A DNA stretch of 64,000 bases from Marinomonas piezotolerans (lineage in GTDB: Bacteria; Pseudomonadota; Gammaproteobacteria; Pseudomonadales; Marinomonadaceae), in NCBI RefSeq assembly GCF_003362755.1, contig NZ_QKRA01000001.1, forward strand, positions 124,001 through 188,000, read 5' to 3'. Made by a program: the position numbers and the translations under genes. Shown in pieces: positions 33,045-42,108 of the stretch. How positions within the stretch are numbered: the first letter of the stretch is position 1; each line of letters starts with the position of its first letter. The notes beneath the pieces are model-generated. The model worked only from the letters and a program-made list of their open reading frames with translations, was not told the origin of the DNA and did no database searches.

Positions 33045-34241
33045 ATGAGTCTGAATTACAAAGGTACGCCTAACCAAGAAAAGCCCTCAGGATCAGTATT
33101 TGATGCTTTGGGGACTGACGATTTTCAACAGGTAATGGATGACATTAGAGTTCGTGCTCGTAACAACGAGTTCGATAGTCAGCAGTTCATTAGCCAAGAT
33201 GTCATTGAGCAGTTTCGACGTTTAGGTATTTATCGTGCCTTAGTTTCAAAGAAATTCGGTGGCGATGAAATAACCCCAGCTCAGTTCTGTGAGGTGGTAG
33301 AGGAAATTTCTAAGGCAGACGGTTCGGCAGGCTGGGTAGCTAGTTTTGGTATTGGTGCTATCTATCTTTCCGCATTGCCAGTGCCGACGTTAGAGAAAAT
33401 CTATGCTGATTCACCTGATGTTGTTTTCGCTGGGGGTATCTTTCCACCTCAAGCTGCGGAACTTAGTGCAGGAAATTACAATGTAAAAGGCCGTTGGAGC
33501 TGGTCTAGCGGCTCCAAAGGAGCAGATATGGTGGGCGTGGGTATTTTGCCCAAAGATAGTGAAGGCGAAACGATCGGAGCGCCACGCATGGCCGTTATGC
33601 CTGCAAGTAAGCTAACAATTGAGCATAACTGGGATGTGACTGGGATGGCCGGCACGGGAAGTCATGATTTAGTTGTGAACAATGTTGATGTGCCTGAAGA
33701 ATGGACCTGTATCCGAGGCGGTGCGTCGAGCTTAGATGGGCCTTTATTTCGTTATCCATCACTGTCTCTAGCGACTCAAGTTTTGGCGGTCGTAGGTTTG
33801 GGTATCGCGCGTGCGGCGCTGGACGAACTTAAAGCGATGGCGGCAGGCCGCGCGTCAGTGACTGGAGCCCCCAACATTGGCGAACGTCCTCTCACTCAAG
33901 CAGAAGTCGCAAAAGCGGATGCCGATCTACGCGCAGCGCGTTGCTTCTTTTATGAGTCAATCAATGATGCTTGGCAGACATTAGAGAAGAACGAAGAGTT
34001 GTCTGTAGAGCAAATCAATTTATTACGTCTTTCTTCGACGCATGCGTCTCGAGTGGGTGCTGATGTTGCGCGTAAAGTGCAAATGGTATCCGGTATGACA
34101 GGCGTATATAAAGCCAGCCCTCTGTCTCGCTTTGTCAACGATGCGCAAGTTGTTACTCAGCATGCATTCATGGGCGATATTACTTGGCAGAACGCCGGAG
34201 CCATCTTCTTCGGACAAAAACCGTTACCAGGATACTTATAA
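33045..34241 (+). CDS. iacA: IacA, indole-3-acetate monooxygenase (acyl-CoA dehydrogenase fold)
   Basis: A 398-residue flavin-dependent monooxygenase of the acyl-CoA dehydrogenase/HpaB-like superfamily (VVEEISKADGSAGWVASFG, GRWSWSSGSKGADMVGVG, DVTGMAGTGSHDL, C-terminal hydroxylase-type helices). IacA begins indole-3-acetate degradation by oxidising the indole ring. It needs reduced flavin, probably from IacG encoded in the same cluster. It is first in a nine-gene plus-strand set whose order A-B-I-C-D-E-F-G-H corresponds to the known iac genes. The ATG follows AGAGGAG. Confidence 0.85.
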   Translation: MSLNYKGTPNQEKPSGSVFDALGTDDFQQVMDDIRVRARNNEFDSQQFISQDVIEQFRRLGIYRALVSKKFGGDEITPAQFCEVVEEISKADGSAGWVASFGIGAIYLSALPVPTLEKIYADSPDVVFAGGIFPPQAAELSAGNYNVKGRWSWSSGSKGADMVGVGILPKDSEGETIGAPRMAVMPASKLTIEHNWDVTGMAGTGSHDLVVNNVDVPEEWTCIRGGASSLDGPLFRYPSLSLATQVLAVVGLGIARAALDELKAMAAGRASVTGAPNIGERPLTQAEVAKADADLRAARCFFYESINDAWQTLEKNEELSVEQINLLRLSSTHASRVGADVARKVQMVSGMTGVYKASPLSRFVNDAQVVTQHAFMGDITWQNAGAIFFGQKPLPGYL

Positions 34242-34298
34242 GGCAAGCCTGCAAGTATCTGTTTTAGACACAGTCATTGATTATTGGAGAAACATATT

Positions 34299-34661
34299 AT
34301 GAGCGACAAAAAACCATTACGCGTCTTGTTCTGCATGGGTATTAACCAGAATTTCATGGACGCACCACGTGAAGAGCAATTAGACGTGTGGGCAGCATTC
34401 GGTGAAATGTGGAATGGCATTCATGATATGGATGGTGTTGAAGTCATCGGCAATATGGATGACGACCAAAGCATGGTGGGACCATCTGCTGGCTACCCTT
34501 GGACGACATACCTTCTAGCGGACGTTAAAGACTACGATACCGTGGTTGCGTGCTGTAATTTGCTACGTTCAACGGCCGTGGGTGATACGCCTTACAAACT
34601 ATGGCGTTACGTGAAAATCGAATCTCGAATTGGCCGTGAACTGATTGTTCAACGCGCTTAA
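34299..34661 (+). CDS. iacB: IacB, small protein of the IAA pathway
   Basis: A 120-residue protein with a dimeric alpha+beta barrel look (RVLFCMGINQNFMDAPREEQ, YDTVVACCNLLRS, LWRYVKIESRIGREL). The ATG at 34299 is preceded by TTGGAGA. It matches IacB by size and place directly after iacA. Its reaction in IAA breakdown is not settled; a role in handling an unstable intermediate is often assumed. Confidence 0.75.
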   Translation: MSDKKPLRVLFCMGINQNFMDAPREEQLDVWAAFGEMWNGIHDMDGVEVIGNMDDDQSMVGPSAGYPWTTYLLADVKDYDTVVACCNLLRSTAVGDTPYKLWRYVKIESRIGRELIVQRA

Positions 34662-34688
34662 GACTAACGATATAGGAAGGGTACAAGT

Positions 34689-35207
34689 ATGAAAAACACG
34701 AATGATCTAGAAGCGATATTGGCACGAGTTGATGCCTTAGAAAGTGACCGCGCAATTCGTGCTTGTATCAATCGTTATATGGACTTGTGTGATCATCTAA
34801 ACCCATCTACACCGCTGGATGAATTGGGTGATTTGTTCACCGAAGACGCTAAGTGGGAAGGCAAAGGTGCCCGTTATGCTAAGAGCTTTGGTGGCTATGA
34901 AGGCCGTGACGCCATTGTGGGCATGTTGTCCAAATACACTGTTGAGCCAGCACATTTTTCTTTAAATGTGCATTACCTGTCATCCGAAGTGATTCGTGTG
35001 GACGGTGATCAGGCTTTCGGTAGTTGGAACATGATTCAAGTGTCGAGCTTTAGTGCAGGGGGTTCTCATTTGAACAGTGCGCGTTTGAGTGTGTCGTTCC
35101 GCCGCGATGACGGTGTTTGGAGAATGGCACACTTTCAAACCGAGAATCTGTTCAGTCGCCCAGTATCAGATTGGAATGATGACGCCACGTTGCCTGTGCC
35201 GAAATAA
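34689..35207 (+). CDS. iacI: IacI, SnoaL/NTF2-like protein
   Basis: A 172-residue SnoaL-like (NTF2 fold) protein: ESDRAIRACINRYMDLCDH, LGDLFTEDAKWEG, GRDAIVGML, WRMAHFQTEN. The fold is shared with the beta subunits of ring-hydroxylating dioxygenases and with isomerases or hydrolases. It lies between iacB and iacC as in other iac clusters. The exact step is not established. It starts 27 bases after iacB with an AGGAAGGG site. Confidence 0.75.
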   Translation: MKNTNDLEAILARVDALESDRAIRACINRYMDLCDHLNPSTPLDELGDLFTEDAKWEGKGARYAKSFGGYEGRDAIVGMLSKYTVEPAHFSLNVHYLSSEVIRVDGDQAFGSWNMIQVSSFSAGGSHLNSARLSVSFRRDDGVWRMAHFQTENLFSRPVSDWNDDATLPVPK

Positions 35208-35260
35208 ACGGATGCAAGCGCAATAGGGTCTATATCAAAAAGATTAAAGAGAGTAAGAAG

Positions 35261-36550
35261 ATGAGCGAATTAATTGAATTAAAGAATATCAGTCAAAAAG
35301 CGGCCGATATGGTGGAAGAGGGTCGTGTCCACAAAGCGTTGTATTCAGACCCAGAAATTTTTGAAGAAGAGCTTGATAAAGTGTTCCAAAACACTTGGGT
35401 CTATATCGGGCATGAGAGTGAAGTGCCAGATGCAGGCAGCTTCAAAACAGCGTTTGTTGGTCGTCACCCTGTCATCTTGAGCCGTGACCGTAAAAAGAAT
35501 TTACATGTTTTGTTGAACCGCTGTCGTCACCGTGGTGCAACGGTATGTGAAGGCCGTAAAGGTAAAACCAAAGCCTTTACTTGCCCATACCATGGCTGGG
35601 GTTACGGTCTAGACGGTGGTTTACGTGCGATTCCAAAAGCAGAAGAGTACGAAGGTGTATTGGATAAAAACGATTTGCCATTGGAAAGCTTGCGTCATGA
35701 GTCCTATCAAGGCTTGGTATTTGCGACGTTTAAAGACGACATTGAGCCACTAGAAGATTTCTTGGGTGGCGCGAAAAAATGGATCGATCTGTTTGTTAAA
35801 CAAGGCGGCGGTTACCCATTAAAAGTATTGGGCGAGCATCGCTTTAACTTCCCAGGTAACTGGAAAATCCAGCTTGAAAACACCACGGATGCTTACCACT
35901 TCCCAATTATCCATAAGTCTTTTATCAGCTCGTTGGATGATGCCACGGCGGACATTTTTGATTTCCTAGATGGCGATGGTTTTGTAGAAGACCTAGGTCA
36001 TGGTCACAGTGTCATGGTGATGATCCCTGATCTTGTGGATTTAGAAGACGACTTAGACCAACCGATTCCTGAGCGTTTCGAAGATCTTGCGCAAGCATTG
36101 CGTGACGAAGGTCAAGACGAAGAGCAAGTGAAACGCCTAGTCCGCGCTGCTCACGGTACTGGCTTCAACTTGAACTTATTCCCTAACGTCTCTTGTTCAA
36201 TGGCGTTCTTCCGCGTATTGCGTCCAGTAAGCGCTGAGGTGACAGAAATTCAACACGTTGCTCTAGGTGGCGAAGGCGCTCCAGCTCCATTTAACCGTAA
36301 GCGCATGCGTTTACACGAACACTTCCAAGGGCCTATGGGCTTCGGAACACCTGATGATGGTGAAGCGTGGGAGCGTGTTCAGAAAGGATCTATGGCGGGT
36401 AAAGATGGCTGGATTCTGGTTAACCGTGGTATGGAGAATTTGCATACATCTCCAGATGGTAATGTCGCGGGTGCCGTGTGTTCTGAGACCGGCATGCGTG
36501 GTGCGTACCAAAAATACAAGCAAATGATGGCTGCCGAAGGGGAGAAATAA
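35261..36550 (+). CDS. iacC: IacC, Rieske ring-hydroxylating dioxygenase alpha subunit
   Basis: A 429-residue oxygenase. The Rieske [2Fe-2S] cluster is bound by C88, H90, C108 and H111 (CRHRGA, CPYHGW). The mononuclear iron site has D210, H213 and H218 (TTDAYHFPIIHKS). With the IacD beta subunit it oxidises an indole-3-acetate-derived intermediate on the way to catechol. IacD starts two bases after its stop. Electrons should come from IacF. Confidence 0.85.
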   Translation: MSELIELKNISQKAADMVEEGRVHKALYSDPEIFEEELDKVFQNTWVYIGHESEVPDAGSFKTAFVGRHPVILSRDRKKNLHVLLNRCRHRGATVCEGRKGKTKAFTCPYHGWGYGLDGGLRAIPKAEEYEGVLDKNDLPLESLRHESYQGLVFATFKDDIEPLEDFLGGAKKWIDLFVKQGGGYPLKVLGEHRFNFPGNWKIQLENTTDAYHFPIIHKSFISSLDDATADIFDFLDGDGFVEDLGHGHSVMVMIPDLVDLEDDLDQPIPERFEDLAQALRDEGQDEEQVKRLVRAAHGTGFNLNLFPNVSCSMAFFRVLRPVSAEVTEIQHVALGGEGAPAPFNRKRMRLHEHFQGPMGFGTPDDGEAWERVQKGSMAGKDGWILVNRGMENLHTSPDGNVAGAVCSETGMRGAYQKYKQMMAAEGEK

Positions 36551-36551
36551 G

Positions 36552-37034
36552 ATGACCATTAATACAGACCTGCTTAACAAAGCAACGGCATTTATCTGGC
36601 ACGAAGCTGATCTATTGGATCACAAAGAATATCAAGATTGGTTGTCTCTTTGGGATCAGAACGGTTTATACATTGTACCTGCCGACAACAGCGAAACGGA
36701 TTATGAAAACACTCTGAACCTAGCATTAGATGACGCTGATATGCGCCGTATGCGTGTGGCTCGCTTGGAAAGCGGTGAATCTGTGTCGGCTGGATCGGTC
36801 AGTGGTACGGTGCGCATGGTTTCCCGCTTACGTATCTTGGAAGAAACGGCAGACAGTGTAGTTGTTCGCTGCGCGATGACATTGAACGAATTGCGTCACG
36901 GTAACCTTGTGTCGTATCCGGCTGATGTAGAGTACCGCTTGAAGCCTACCGGCGACAGCTTTGTGATCGAACGTAAAGTGGTCAAGCTGATGCATGCTGA
37001 CGGGTTCTTACGCACAGTAAGTTTCATCTTTTAA
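36552..37034 (+). CDS. iacD: IacD, ring-hydroxylating dioxygenase beta subunit
   Basis: A 160-residue NTF2-fold beta subunit: FIWHEADLLDHKEYQDWLSL, LYIVPADN, MRRMRVARLESG, SRLRILEE. It structures the alpha3beta3 oxygenase with IacC. It is two bases from iacC and 33 bases from iacE. Confidence 0.85.
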   Translation: MTINTDLLNKATAFIWHEADLLDHKEYQDWLSLWDQNGLYIVPADNSETDYENTLNLALDDADMRRMRVARLESGESVSAGSVSGTVRMVSRLRILEETADSVVVRCAMTLNELRHGNLVSYPADVEYRLKPTGDSFVIERKVVKLMHADGFLRTVSFIF

Positions 37035-37067
37035 CGGTTTTTCAAGACCCAAAAAGAGGGCGAAAAA

Positions 37068-37823
37068 ATGTCTCAATCTACACAATCAAACGTGGCACTG
37101 GTAACCGGTGCTGCGCAAGGGCTAGGTTTTCATATCGCATCGCGATTGTTTGCGGCAGGTTTTCGTGTGGTATTAACGGATGCTAATGGCGAAGCGGCGA
37201 AAGCCGCTGCGCTTTCCCTAGATTCTGACGGGAAAAACGCCATTGCTTGTGAGTTGAATATCGCCAAGAAATCCGATTTTGAAGCAGCATTAAAATTTGC
37301 CCTAGCTGAATTTGGTGCGTTGCATGTGGCGGTTAATAACGCTGCAGTAACGAAGGCCACGCCTGTCATGGATATTTCCCCAGAAGAGTTTAATGAAGTG
37401 GTGAATATCAATCTTGGCGGTGTGTTTGTTGGTTGCCAGGTGTTGGGTAAACACATGGCTGAACAAGGCTATGGCCGCATTATTAATATGTCGTCTTTGG
37501 CGGGGCAAAATGGAGGCACTTCAACGGGTGCTCATTACGCGGCCTCTAAAGGCGGTATTTTGACCGTTACTAAAGTCTTTGCCAAAGAGCTTGCTAGCAA
37601 AGGTGTGACGGTAAACGCCATCGCTCCCGGACCAATTGATTCGCCTATGGTGTCCGCATTGGTGCCGGAAGAGCGTTTACCAACCTTGTTGGGGGCTATT
37701 CCAGTTGGACAACTGGGTGATGCAGACTTTATTGGTGACATGGTCGTGCAATTTGCTCGTCCAGAAGCCTACTTCACCACCGGAACAACGTGGGATGTCA
37801 ATGGCGGTTTGTTTATGCGTTAA
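37068..37823 (+). CDS. iacE: IacE, short-chain dehydrogenase
   Basis: A 251-residue SDR. The cofactor motif is VTGAAQGLGFHIA near residue 13, NNAAV is near 90, and the catalytic S-Y-K triad is seen in NMSSLAG and HYAASKGG. A C-terminal WDVNGGLFMR closes the fold. IacE acts with IacA in early oxidation of IAA. The start follows an AGAGGGCG-type site. Confidence 0.85.
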   Translation: MSQSTQSNVALVTGAAQGLGFHIASRLFAAGFRVVLTDANGEAAKAAALSLDSDGKNAIACELNIAKKSDFEAALKFALAEFGALHVAVNNAAVTKATPVMDISPEEFNEVVNINLGGVFVGCQVLGKHMAEQGYGRIINMSSLAGQNGGTSTGAHYAASKGGILTVTKVFAKELASKGVTVNAIAPGPIDSPMVSALVPEERLPTLLGAIPVGQLGDADFIGDMVVQFARPEAYFTTGTTWDVNGGLFMR

Positions 37824-37909
37824 GCTGCCTTGTGTGCTTAACGAGTTTTATTTGAGTTATATCTGTGAACCAAGGTCCCGACTTCGGCCTGGGTCGGGAG
37901 GAGAGTTGC

Positions 37910-38863
37910 ATGTCTGAAACATTATTGAAAGTCGTTGTTCGTAAACGAGAAAACCACACTGATGGTGTGATGGCTTTAGAGCTTGCGAGCCTCAATGGTG
38001 AGGCATTGCCAGCTTTTGAGGCCGGTGCGCATGTTGATGTGCATTTAAGTGATGACCTAATCCGTCAGTATTCACTCTGTAGTGACCCTGCGGACACCAG
38101 CGCTTATCGCTTAGGTATTTTAAAAGATCCGAACTCTCGTGGTGGATCTGTTGCCGCCCATCTTAATTTACAAGAGGGTACCGAGTTAACCATTGGTGTT
38201 CCGCGTAACCATTTTCCGTTAGAGAGCAGTGCGAAGCGCTCAATATTGATTGGCGGCGGTATCGGTATCACGCCAATGATTGCGATGGCGTATTCCTTGA
38301 AGGCGGAAAACAAAGCGTTTGAATTGCATTATTGCAGTCGTTCGCCTGAAACAAGCGGATTCTTAGATGAATTAGCGTCGTGCTCATTCTCCAGTCATGT
38401 TGATTTGCATTTTGACTCTGAAGATCAGCGCTTAGATTTGGAAACCGTTTTAAAAGATGCGGATACCGACACCCATCTTTATGTGTGCGGTCCAAACGGC
38501 TTTATGGATTGGGTGATTAGCACAGCAAAAAATCTCGGGATGGCAGATAGCAACGTACACAAAGAGTTTTTTAACGTCGAGGTTGAAACCGGTGGTGCGA
38601 GCTTTGAGGTCGTTGCTGAACAAAGCGGCGTTACGGTACAGGTCGGCGAAAACGAAAGTATTGCCGATGCGCTAAAAGCAGCTGGTGTGAAAGTTAAAGT
38701 TTCCTGCGAGCAGGGGACATGTGGTACTTGCCTTTGTGATGTGATTGAAGGGACTCCAGAGCACCGTGACGTTTACTTAACGGAAGAAGAGAAAGAAGAC
38801 AACGACCAAATTACTTTGTGTTGTTCTCGTTCACTTTCTCCTCGCCTTGTCCTTGATATTTAA
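37910..38863 (+). CDS. iacF: IacF, ferredoxin-reductase-type electron donor
   Basis: A 317-residue reductase of VanB type. Order: flavin-binding barrel (FEAGAHVDVHL, RQYSLCSD), NAD-binding domain (LIGGGIGITPMIAMA, YVCGPNGFMDW), and C-terminal plant-type [2Fe-2S] domain with CEQGTCGTC and the later CCSRS cysteine. The ATG at 37910 has GGAGGAGA in front. It feeds electrons to IacCD. A paralogue with the same architecture lies at 61613-62572. A hairpin (CCCGA...TCGGG, 37877-37898) stands just before the ribosome site. Confidence 0.85.
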   Translation: MSETLLKVVVRKRENHTDGVMALELASLNGEALPAFEAGAHVDVHLSDDLIRQYSLCSDPADTSAYRLGILKDPNSRGGSVAAHLNLQEGTELTIGVPRNHFPLESSAKRSILIGGGIGITPMIAMAYSLKAENKAFELHYCSRSPETSGFLDELASCSFSSHVDLHFDSEDQRLDLETVLKDADTDTHLYVCGPNGFMDWVISTAKNLGMADSNVHKEFFNVEVETGGASFEVVAEQSGVTVQVGENESIADALKAAGVKVKVSCEQGTCGTCLCDVIEGTPEHRDVYLTEEEKEDNDQITLCCSRSLSPRLVLDI

Positions 38864-38891
38864 TACTCCCTAAAAAGGGTAGGAGATTACC

Positions 38892-39395
38892 ATGATAGAT
38901 ACAAAATTATTCCGCGATGGCATGTCTTTACTGGGTGGCGCTGTGTCCGTAATCACGACCGATGGTGAAGCTGGACGTTTTGGTTTTACTGCTACGGCGG
39001 TAACCAGTGTGACCGATGAGCCGCCAACGTTGTTGGTGTGTATGAACCGCAATTCATTCGCTAATCCGCATTTTAAAAAGAATGCCGTATTGTGTGTGAA
39101 CGTATTGCAAAGCCATCACCAAGGCGTTTCTTGGGATTTTGCTAACCGCGATCTAAACAGCGAAGAGCGGTTTGCTAAACATGAATGGACAACGTTGAAA
39201 ACGGGCGCGCCTGCGTTGGATGAGGCGTTGGTAAGTTTTGACTGTGAAATTCATGAAAGCCATGAAATTGGATCGCATACGGTATTTTATTGCCGCGTAA
39301 AAGATGCAAAAGTGGGCGAAGATGGCCAAGGTTTAGTGTATTTCAATCGAGCATACCATTGCTTGAATGAGCAGTCTGCCGCTCAAGCTAAGTAA
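38892..39395 (+). CDS. iacG: IacG, flavin reductase
   Basis: A 167-residue flavin reductase (FRDGMSLLGGAVSVITTDGE, GFTATAVTSVTDEPPTLLVC, LCVNVLQSHHQ). It supplies reduced flavin to IacA. It is much shorter than the two-domain reductase at 10636-11544, showing the usual single-domain form. It starts 28 bases after iacF with an AGGAGA site. Confidence 0.85.
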   Translation: MIDTKLFRDGMSLLGGAVSVITTDGEAGRFGFTATAVTSVTDEPPTLLVCMNRNSFANPHFKKNAVLCVNVLQSHHQGVSWDFANRDLNSEERFAKHEWTTLKTGAPALDEALVSFDCEIHESHEIGSHTVFYCRVKDAKVGEDGQGLVYFNRAYHCLNEQSAAQAK

Positions 39396-39440
39396 ATCTA
39401 AGACACCTTAGTGAGCAAGTCTAACTACTCATCTTTTTAG

Positions 39441-39626
39441 GATCGAGATCTCCAAGCGTCTTCCCGATGGGTCGGCCTTACCGAATTCAAAGGATTGTTT
39501 TGGTCAAGTGCCGATCTAGCGTTGGCGAAGATGGCAACGCAAAATCATTTTTTCGGTGAAGTACTCACTGCCTATCATGTAGTCATACAGCGGTTGCGTG
39601 ACGTGACTAAAATGTTTGATTTCTGA
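39441..39626 (+). other. Orphan 61-codon open stretch between iacG and iacH
   Basis: A frame opens after TAG (39438-39440) and stays open for 61 codons to TGA at 39624-39626. It lacks a good start and ribosome site. The reading (RWVGLTEFKGLFWSS, NHFFGEVLTAYHVVIQRL) has balanced, protein-like composition, so it may be the remnant of a lost gene in this 296-base gap. No family was recognised. Confidence 0.25.
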
Positions 39627-39691
39627 CTTGCTTCTTAATTTAACTCGATAGACGTGGATGCGTTTAAAGAGCACCAGTAGGCGGTTTATTT

Positions 39692-40981
39692 ATGAAAAAC
39701 AACATCGATCTGAATGAAATGGGCTTGTGCCAAATGCTACGCGCTATAGAAGAGGGCGTGTGTACCACCGAAGCGTTGATAGATGCGTGTTTCGATCGCA
39801 TAGAGGCCCGAGAATCTGACGTTGGCGCATGGCAAATTAAACGTACTCGTGACGAGTATCTTGCCTACTATCAAGCTAATAAAGCGTTTTTTGATGCCAG
39901 TCTGCTAAAGGGCTTGCCACTGGGTGTGAAAGATATTATCGATACTCAGGAAATGCCCACAGAAATGGGATCGCCGATCCATGTTGGCCGACAGCCTGTG
40001 GAAGACGCGACGTGTGTCGCCTTAATTCGTGCGGCAGGTGGTATCGTATTAGGGAAAACCGTCACCACAGAGTTTGCTTATTTTAAGCCCGGTAAGACCA
40101 AAAACCCCGCTGACTTAGAGCGCACACCGGGTGGATCGTCCAGTGGTTCAGCAGCAGCCATTGCAGACAACATGGTGCCTATGGCTCTGGGTTCTCAAAC
40201 CGCAGCGTCAGTCATTCGCCCAGCGGCATACTGTGGCGCGATTGGTTACGTAGGAAGCCGAGGAGAGTTCTCCTTGCGTGGTGGTCAACCCTTGGCCCAA
40301 TCTCTAGACTCTCTCGGATTGTTCGCACGCCATGTTGAAGACATTCAGTTTTTAAGAGCCATACTCTTGCGTCAACCTGTTTCCATCGCGGAAAACAAAT
40401 CGGTCGCGCCAAAATGCGTCATGGTTTGTCACGGTGATAGCGTGGGTGAAACATCAAGCGCTATGAAAGACGCCACTGAGAAAGCGCTCCAATTACTTAA
40501 ATCACAAGGTGTTAAAGTGATTGAGTTAGACGCTGGCAACCGCATCAAAGACATGGTTAATCATCACGTCAATATCATGGCTTGGGAAGTATGTCGTAAT
40601 TTGGCCATAGAGTCTTTTCAGAAAAATCAACTCAGTGATCCTTTAGCCGCGTTAATGGAGCAAGGCTTAAATATGGATCGTTCAACCTATATTGAATCCT
40701 TACAAGCTGCGCAAGCGTGTCAAGAGTGGCTATGGCGTCACGCGCCAGAGGCTGATGTGATACTGGCGCCAGCTGCATCAGATATCGCACCGCTTGGTCA
40801 CGGAGCGACTGGAGCACCGCATATGAGTCGACCTTGGCAAGCTATGGGGCTGCCAGTGATAAACGTACCTGGCATGACAGATGAAAATGCAGTGCCGCTA
40901 GGGTTGCAGCTTGTCGGAAAGTACCGAGAAGACGATGCCTTGCTGGGTCACGCGGGTTGGTTAAAAGAATTGCTTAATTAA
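39692..40981 (+). CDS. iacH: IacH, amidase
   Basis: A 429-residue amidase-signature enzyme. The catalytic Ser-cisSer-Lys triad is visible as K in LGVKDII near residue 79, and as serines in TPGGSSSGSAAAIAD near 150-155, with the strand-supporting SQTAASVIRPAAYCG after it. It is presumed to cleave an amide in a late intermediate of IAA breakdown. A gap of 296 bases and a possible gene remnant separate it from iacG, so it may have its own promoter. Confidence 0.8.
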   Translation: MKNNIDLNEMGLCQMLRAIEEGVCTTEALIDACFDRIEARESDVGAWQIKRTRDEYLAYYQANKAFFDASLLKGLPLGVKDIIDTQEMPTEMGSPIHVGRQPVEDATCVALIRAAGGIVLGKTVTTEFAYFKPGKTKNPADLERTPGGSSSGSAAAIADNMVPMALGSQTAASVIRPAAYCGAIGYVGSRGEFSLRGGQPLAQSLDSLGLFARHVEDIQFLRAILLRQPVSIAENKSVAPKCVMVCHGDSVGETSSAMKDATEKALQLLKSQGVKVIELDAGNRIKDMVNHHVNIMAWEVCRNLAIESFQKNQLSDPLAALMEQGLNMDRSTYIESLQAAQACQEWLWRHAPEADVILAPAASDIAPLGHGATGAPHMSRPWQAMGLPVINVPGMTDENAVPLGLQLVGKYREDDALLGHAGWLKELLN

Positions 40982-41080
40982 GTGAAATGGCAACAAAAAA
41001 AGTGTGATTTATATCAATCTATGCTATTACATATATAGTGAAAGTTAATCTTTACTGATTAAGTTCGCTCAAATGTTTTG

Positions 41081-41116
41081 GTGCCCTTGTTCAAATCAAC
41101 GCAAGATCAAGGGCAC
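41081..41116 (+). terminator. Stem-loop after iacH
   Basis: GTGCCCTTG / CAAGGGCAC is a perfect 9-bp stem with an 18-base loop, 99 bases after iacH. No T run follows. It could end the iac message or act as a structure before the AraC gene. Confidence 0.45.
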
Positions 41117-41227
41117 TAGGCCATTAGGGCCAAAAAGGACGACTAGGAGAATCGCTCGGATAGCAGACTGAGTTCCAATTTTTACGTCAGCTGGATATGA
41201 CTAAAAAAATAATAAAAAGGTTTTCAT

Positions 41228-42052
41228 ATGAGCCATCGTTCTATACCTATTCAATTCTGTTTTTCTTCAGACTTTGAAGATTACAAAGAATGCATTGTTA
41301 ACTACAAAAACATATCCGTTTTATACTATCAGTTCTACGCGTCAACTGATCACACTAAGGTCGTCGCCGATGGCTGTGCGGATATTCAGTTTTGTTGTGA
41401 TCAAGATAATGCATCCTCCACCGTCTGGGGTTCTGTTCTAGCGCCTCAATCTATCGAATTTAACGCCGGCAAAATCTATTATGGTATTAGACTATCGACT
41501 TCAGTCAGTAGGCGATTGTCCTTCTTACACTATGCTGAGCTTATTAATAAAGGTGTTTCGTTATCGGGACTGAATGATTTTGGTAGTGAGCTTTCAGAGA
41601 AGATAACACACGCGAAGAGTTTCAAAGAGCGTATTTTGCTGACTCAAAAATGGTTACTTGATTTAGGCTTCTTTGAGCCTCAGAAAATGGATTTTATTGA
41701 TTATAGTATTGATAAAATTTTGGAAGAAAAGGGCAATTTAAAAGTCTCTGACCTATCTGAATATATCGGTTCGAGCGAACGTCTTATTAGAGACAAGTTT
41801 ACTCAAGCGGTTGGCATGTCGCCTAAACAATTCTGTAGAGTCGTTCGATTTCAAAGCTTGATTGAGTATATTATTTTTAATGAATGCAAAGACTCATTTT
41901 CCCTGAATGATCTGACGTTATCGTCTTACTATGATGAATCTCATTTATCAAAAGAAGTAAAATACTTTTCTGGTTTAACGCCTAAGCAGTTTATCAATCA
42001 AACGTCTAATATTGTTATAAAAAGAAACGCCGTCTCAACCACTCAACACTAA
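41228..42052 (+). CDS. AraC-family regulator, paralogue 1
   Basis: A 274-residue regulator. The C-terminal 100 residues carry the double helix-turn-helix (LKVSDLSEYIGSSERLIRDKF, MSPKQFCRVVRFQSL, YDESHLSKEVKYFSGLTPKQF). The N-terminal sensor has VVADGCADIQFCCD and YYGIRLS, shared with the AraC protein at 43657-44490. It points toward the aldehyde dehydrogenase gene, ending at a strong terminator. It may regulate iac or the dehydrogenase. Confidence 0.8.
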   Translation: MSHRSIPIQFCFSSDFEDYKECIVNYKNISVLYYQFYASTDHTKVVADGCADIQFCCDQDNASSTVWGSVLAPQSIEFNAGKIYYGIRLSTSVSRRLSFLHYAELINKGVSLSGLNDFGSELSEKITHAKSFKERILLTQKWLLDLGFFEPQKMDFIDYSIDKILEEKGNLKVSDLSEYIGSSERLIRDKFTQAVGMSPKQFCRVVRFQSLIEYIIFNECKDSFSLNDLTLSSYYDESHLSKEVKYFSGLTPKQFINQTSNIVIKRNAVSTTQH

Positions 42053-42055
42053 AAA

Positions 42056-42090
42056 AAAGCGGTCACCTAAATGAATTAGGTGACCGCTTT
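42056..42090 (-). terminator. Strong terminator between araC and the aldehyde dehydrogenase
   Basis: A perfect 15-bp stem (AAAGCGGTCACCTAA / TTAGGTGACCGCTTT) with a 5-base loop. The minus strand continues into a run of T, so it ends the dehydrogenase transcript, and it may also stop the convergent araC message. Confidence 0.85.
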
Positions 42091-42108
42091 GCTTATCTTC
42101 TTAAGAGC

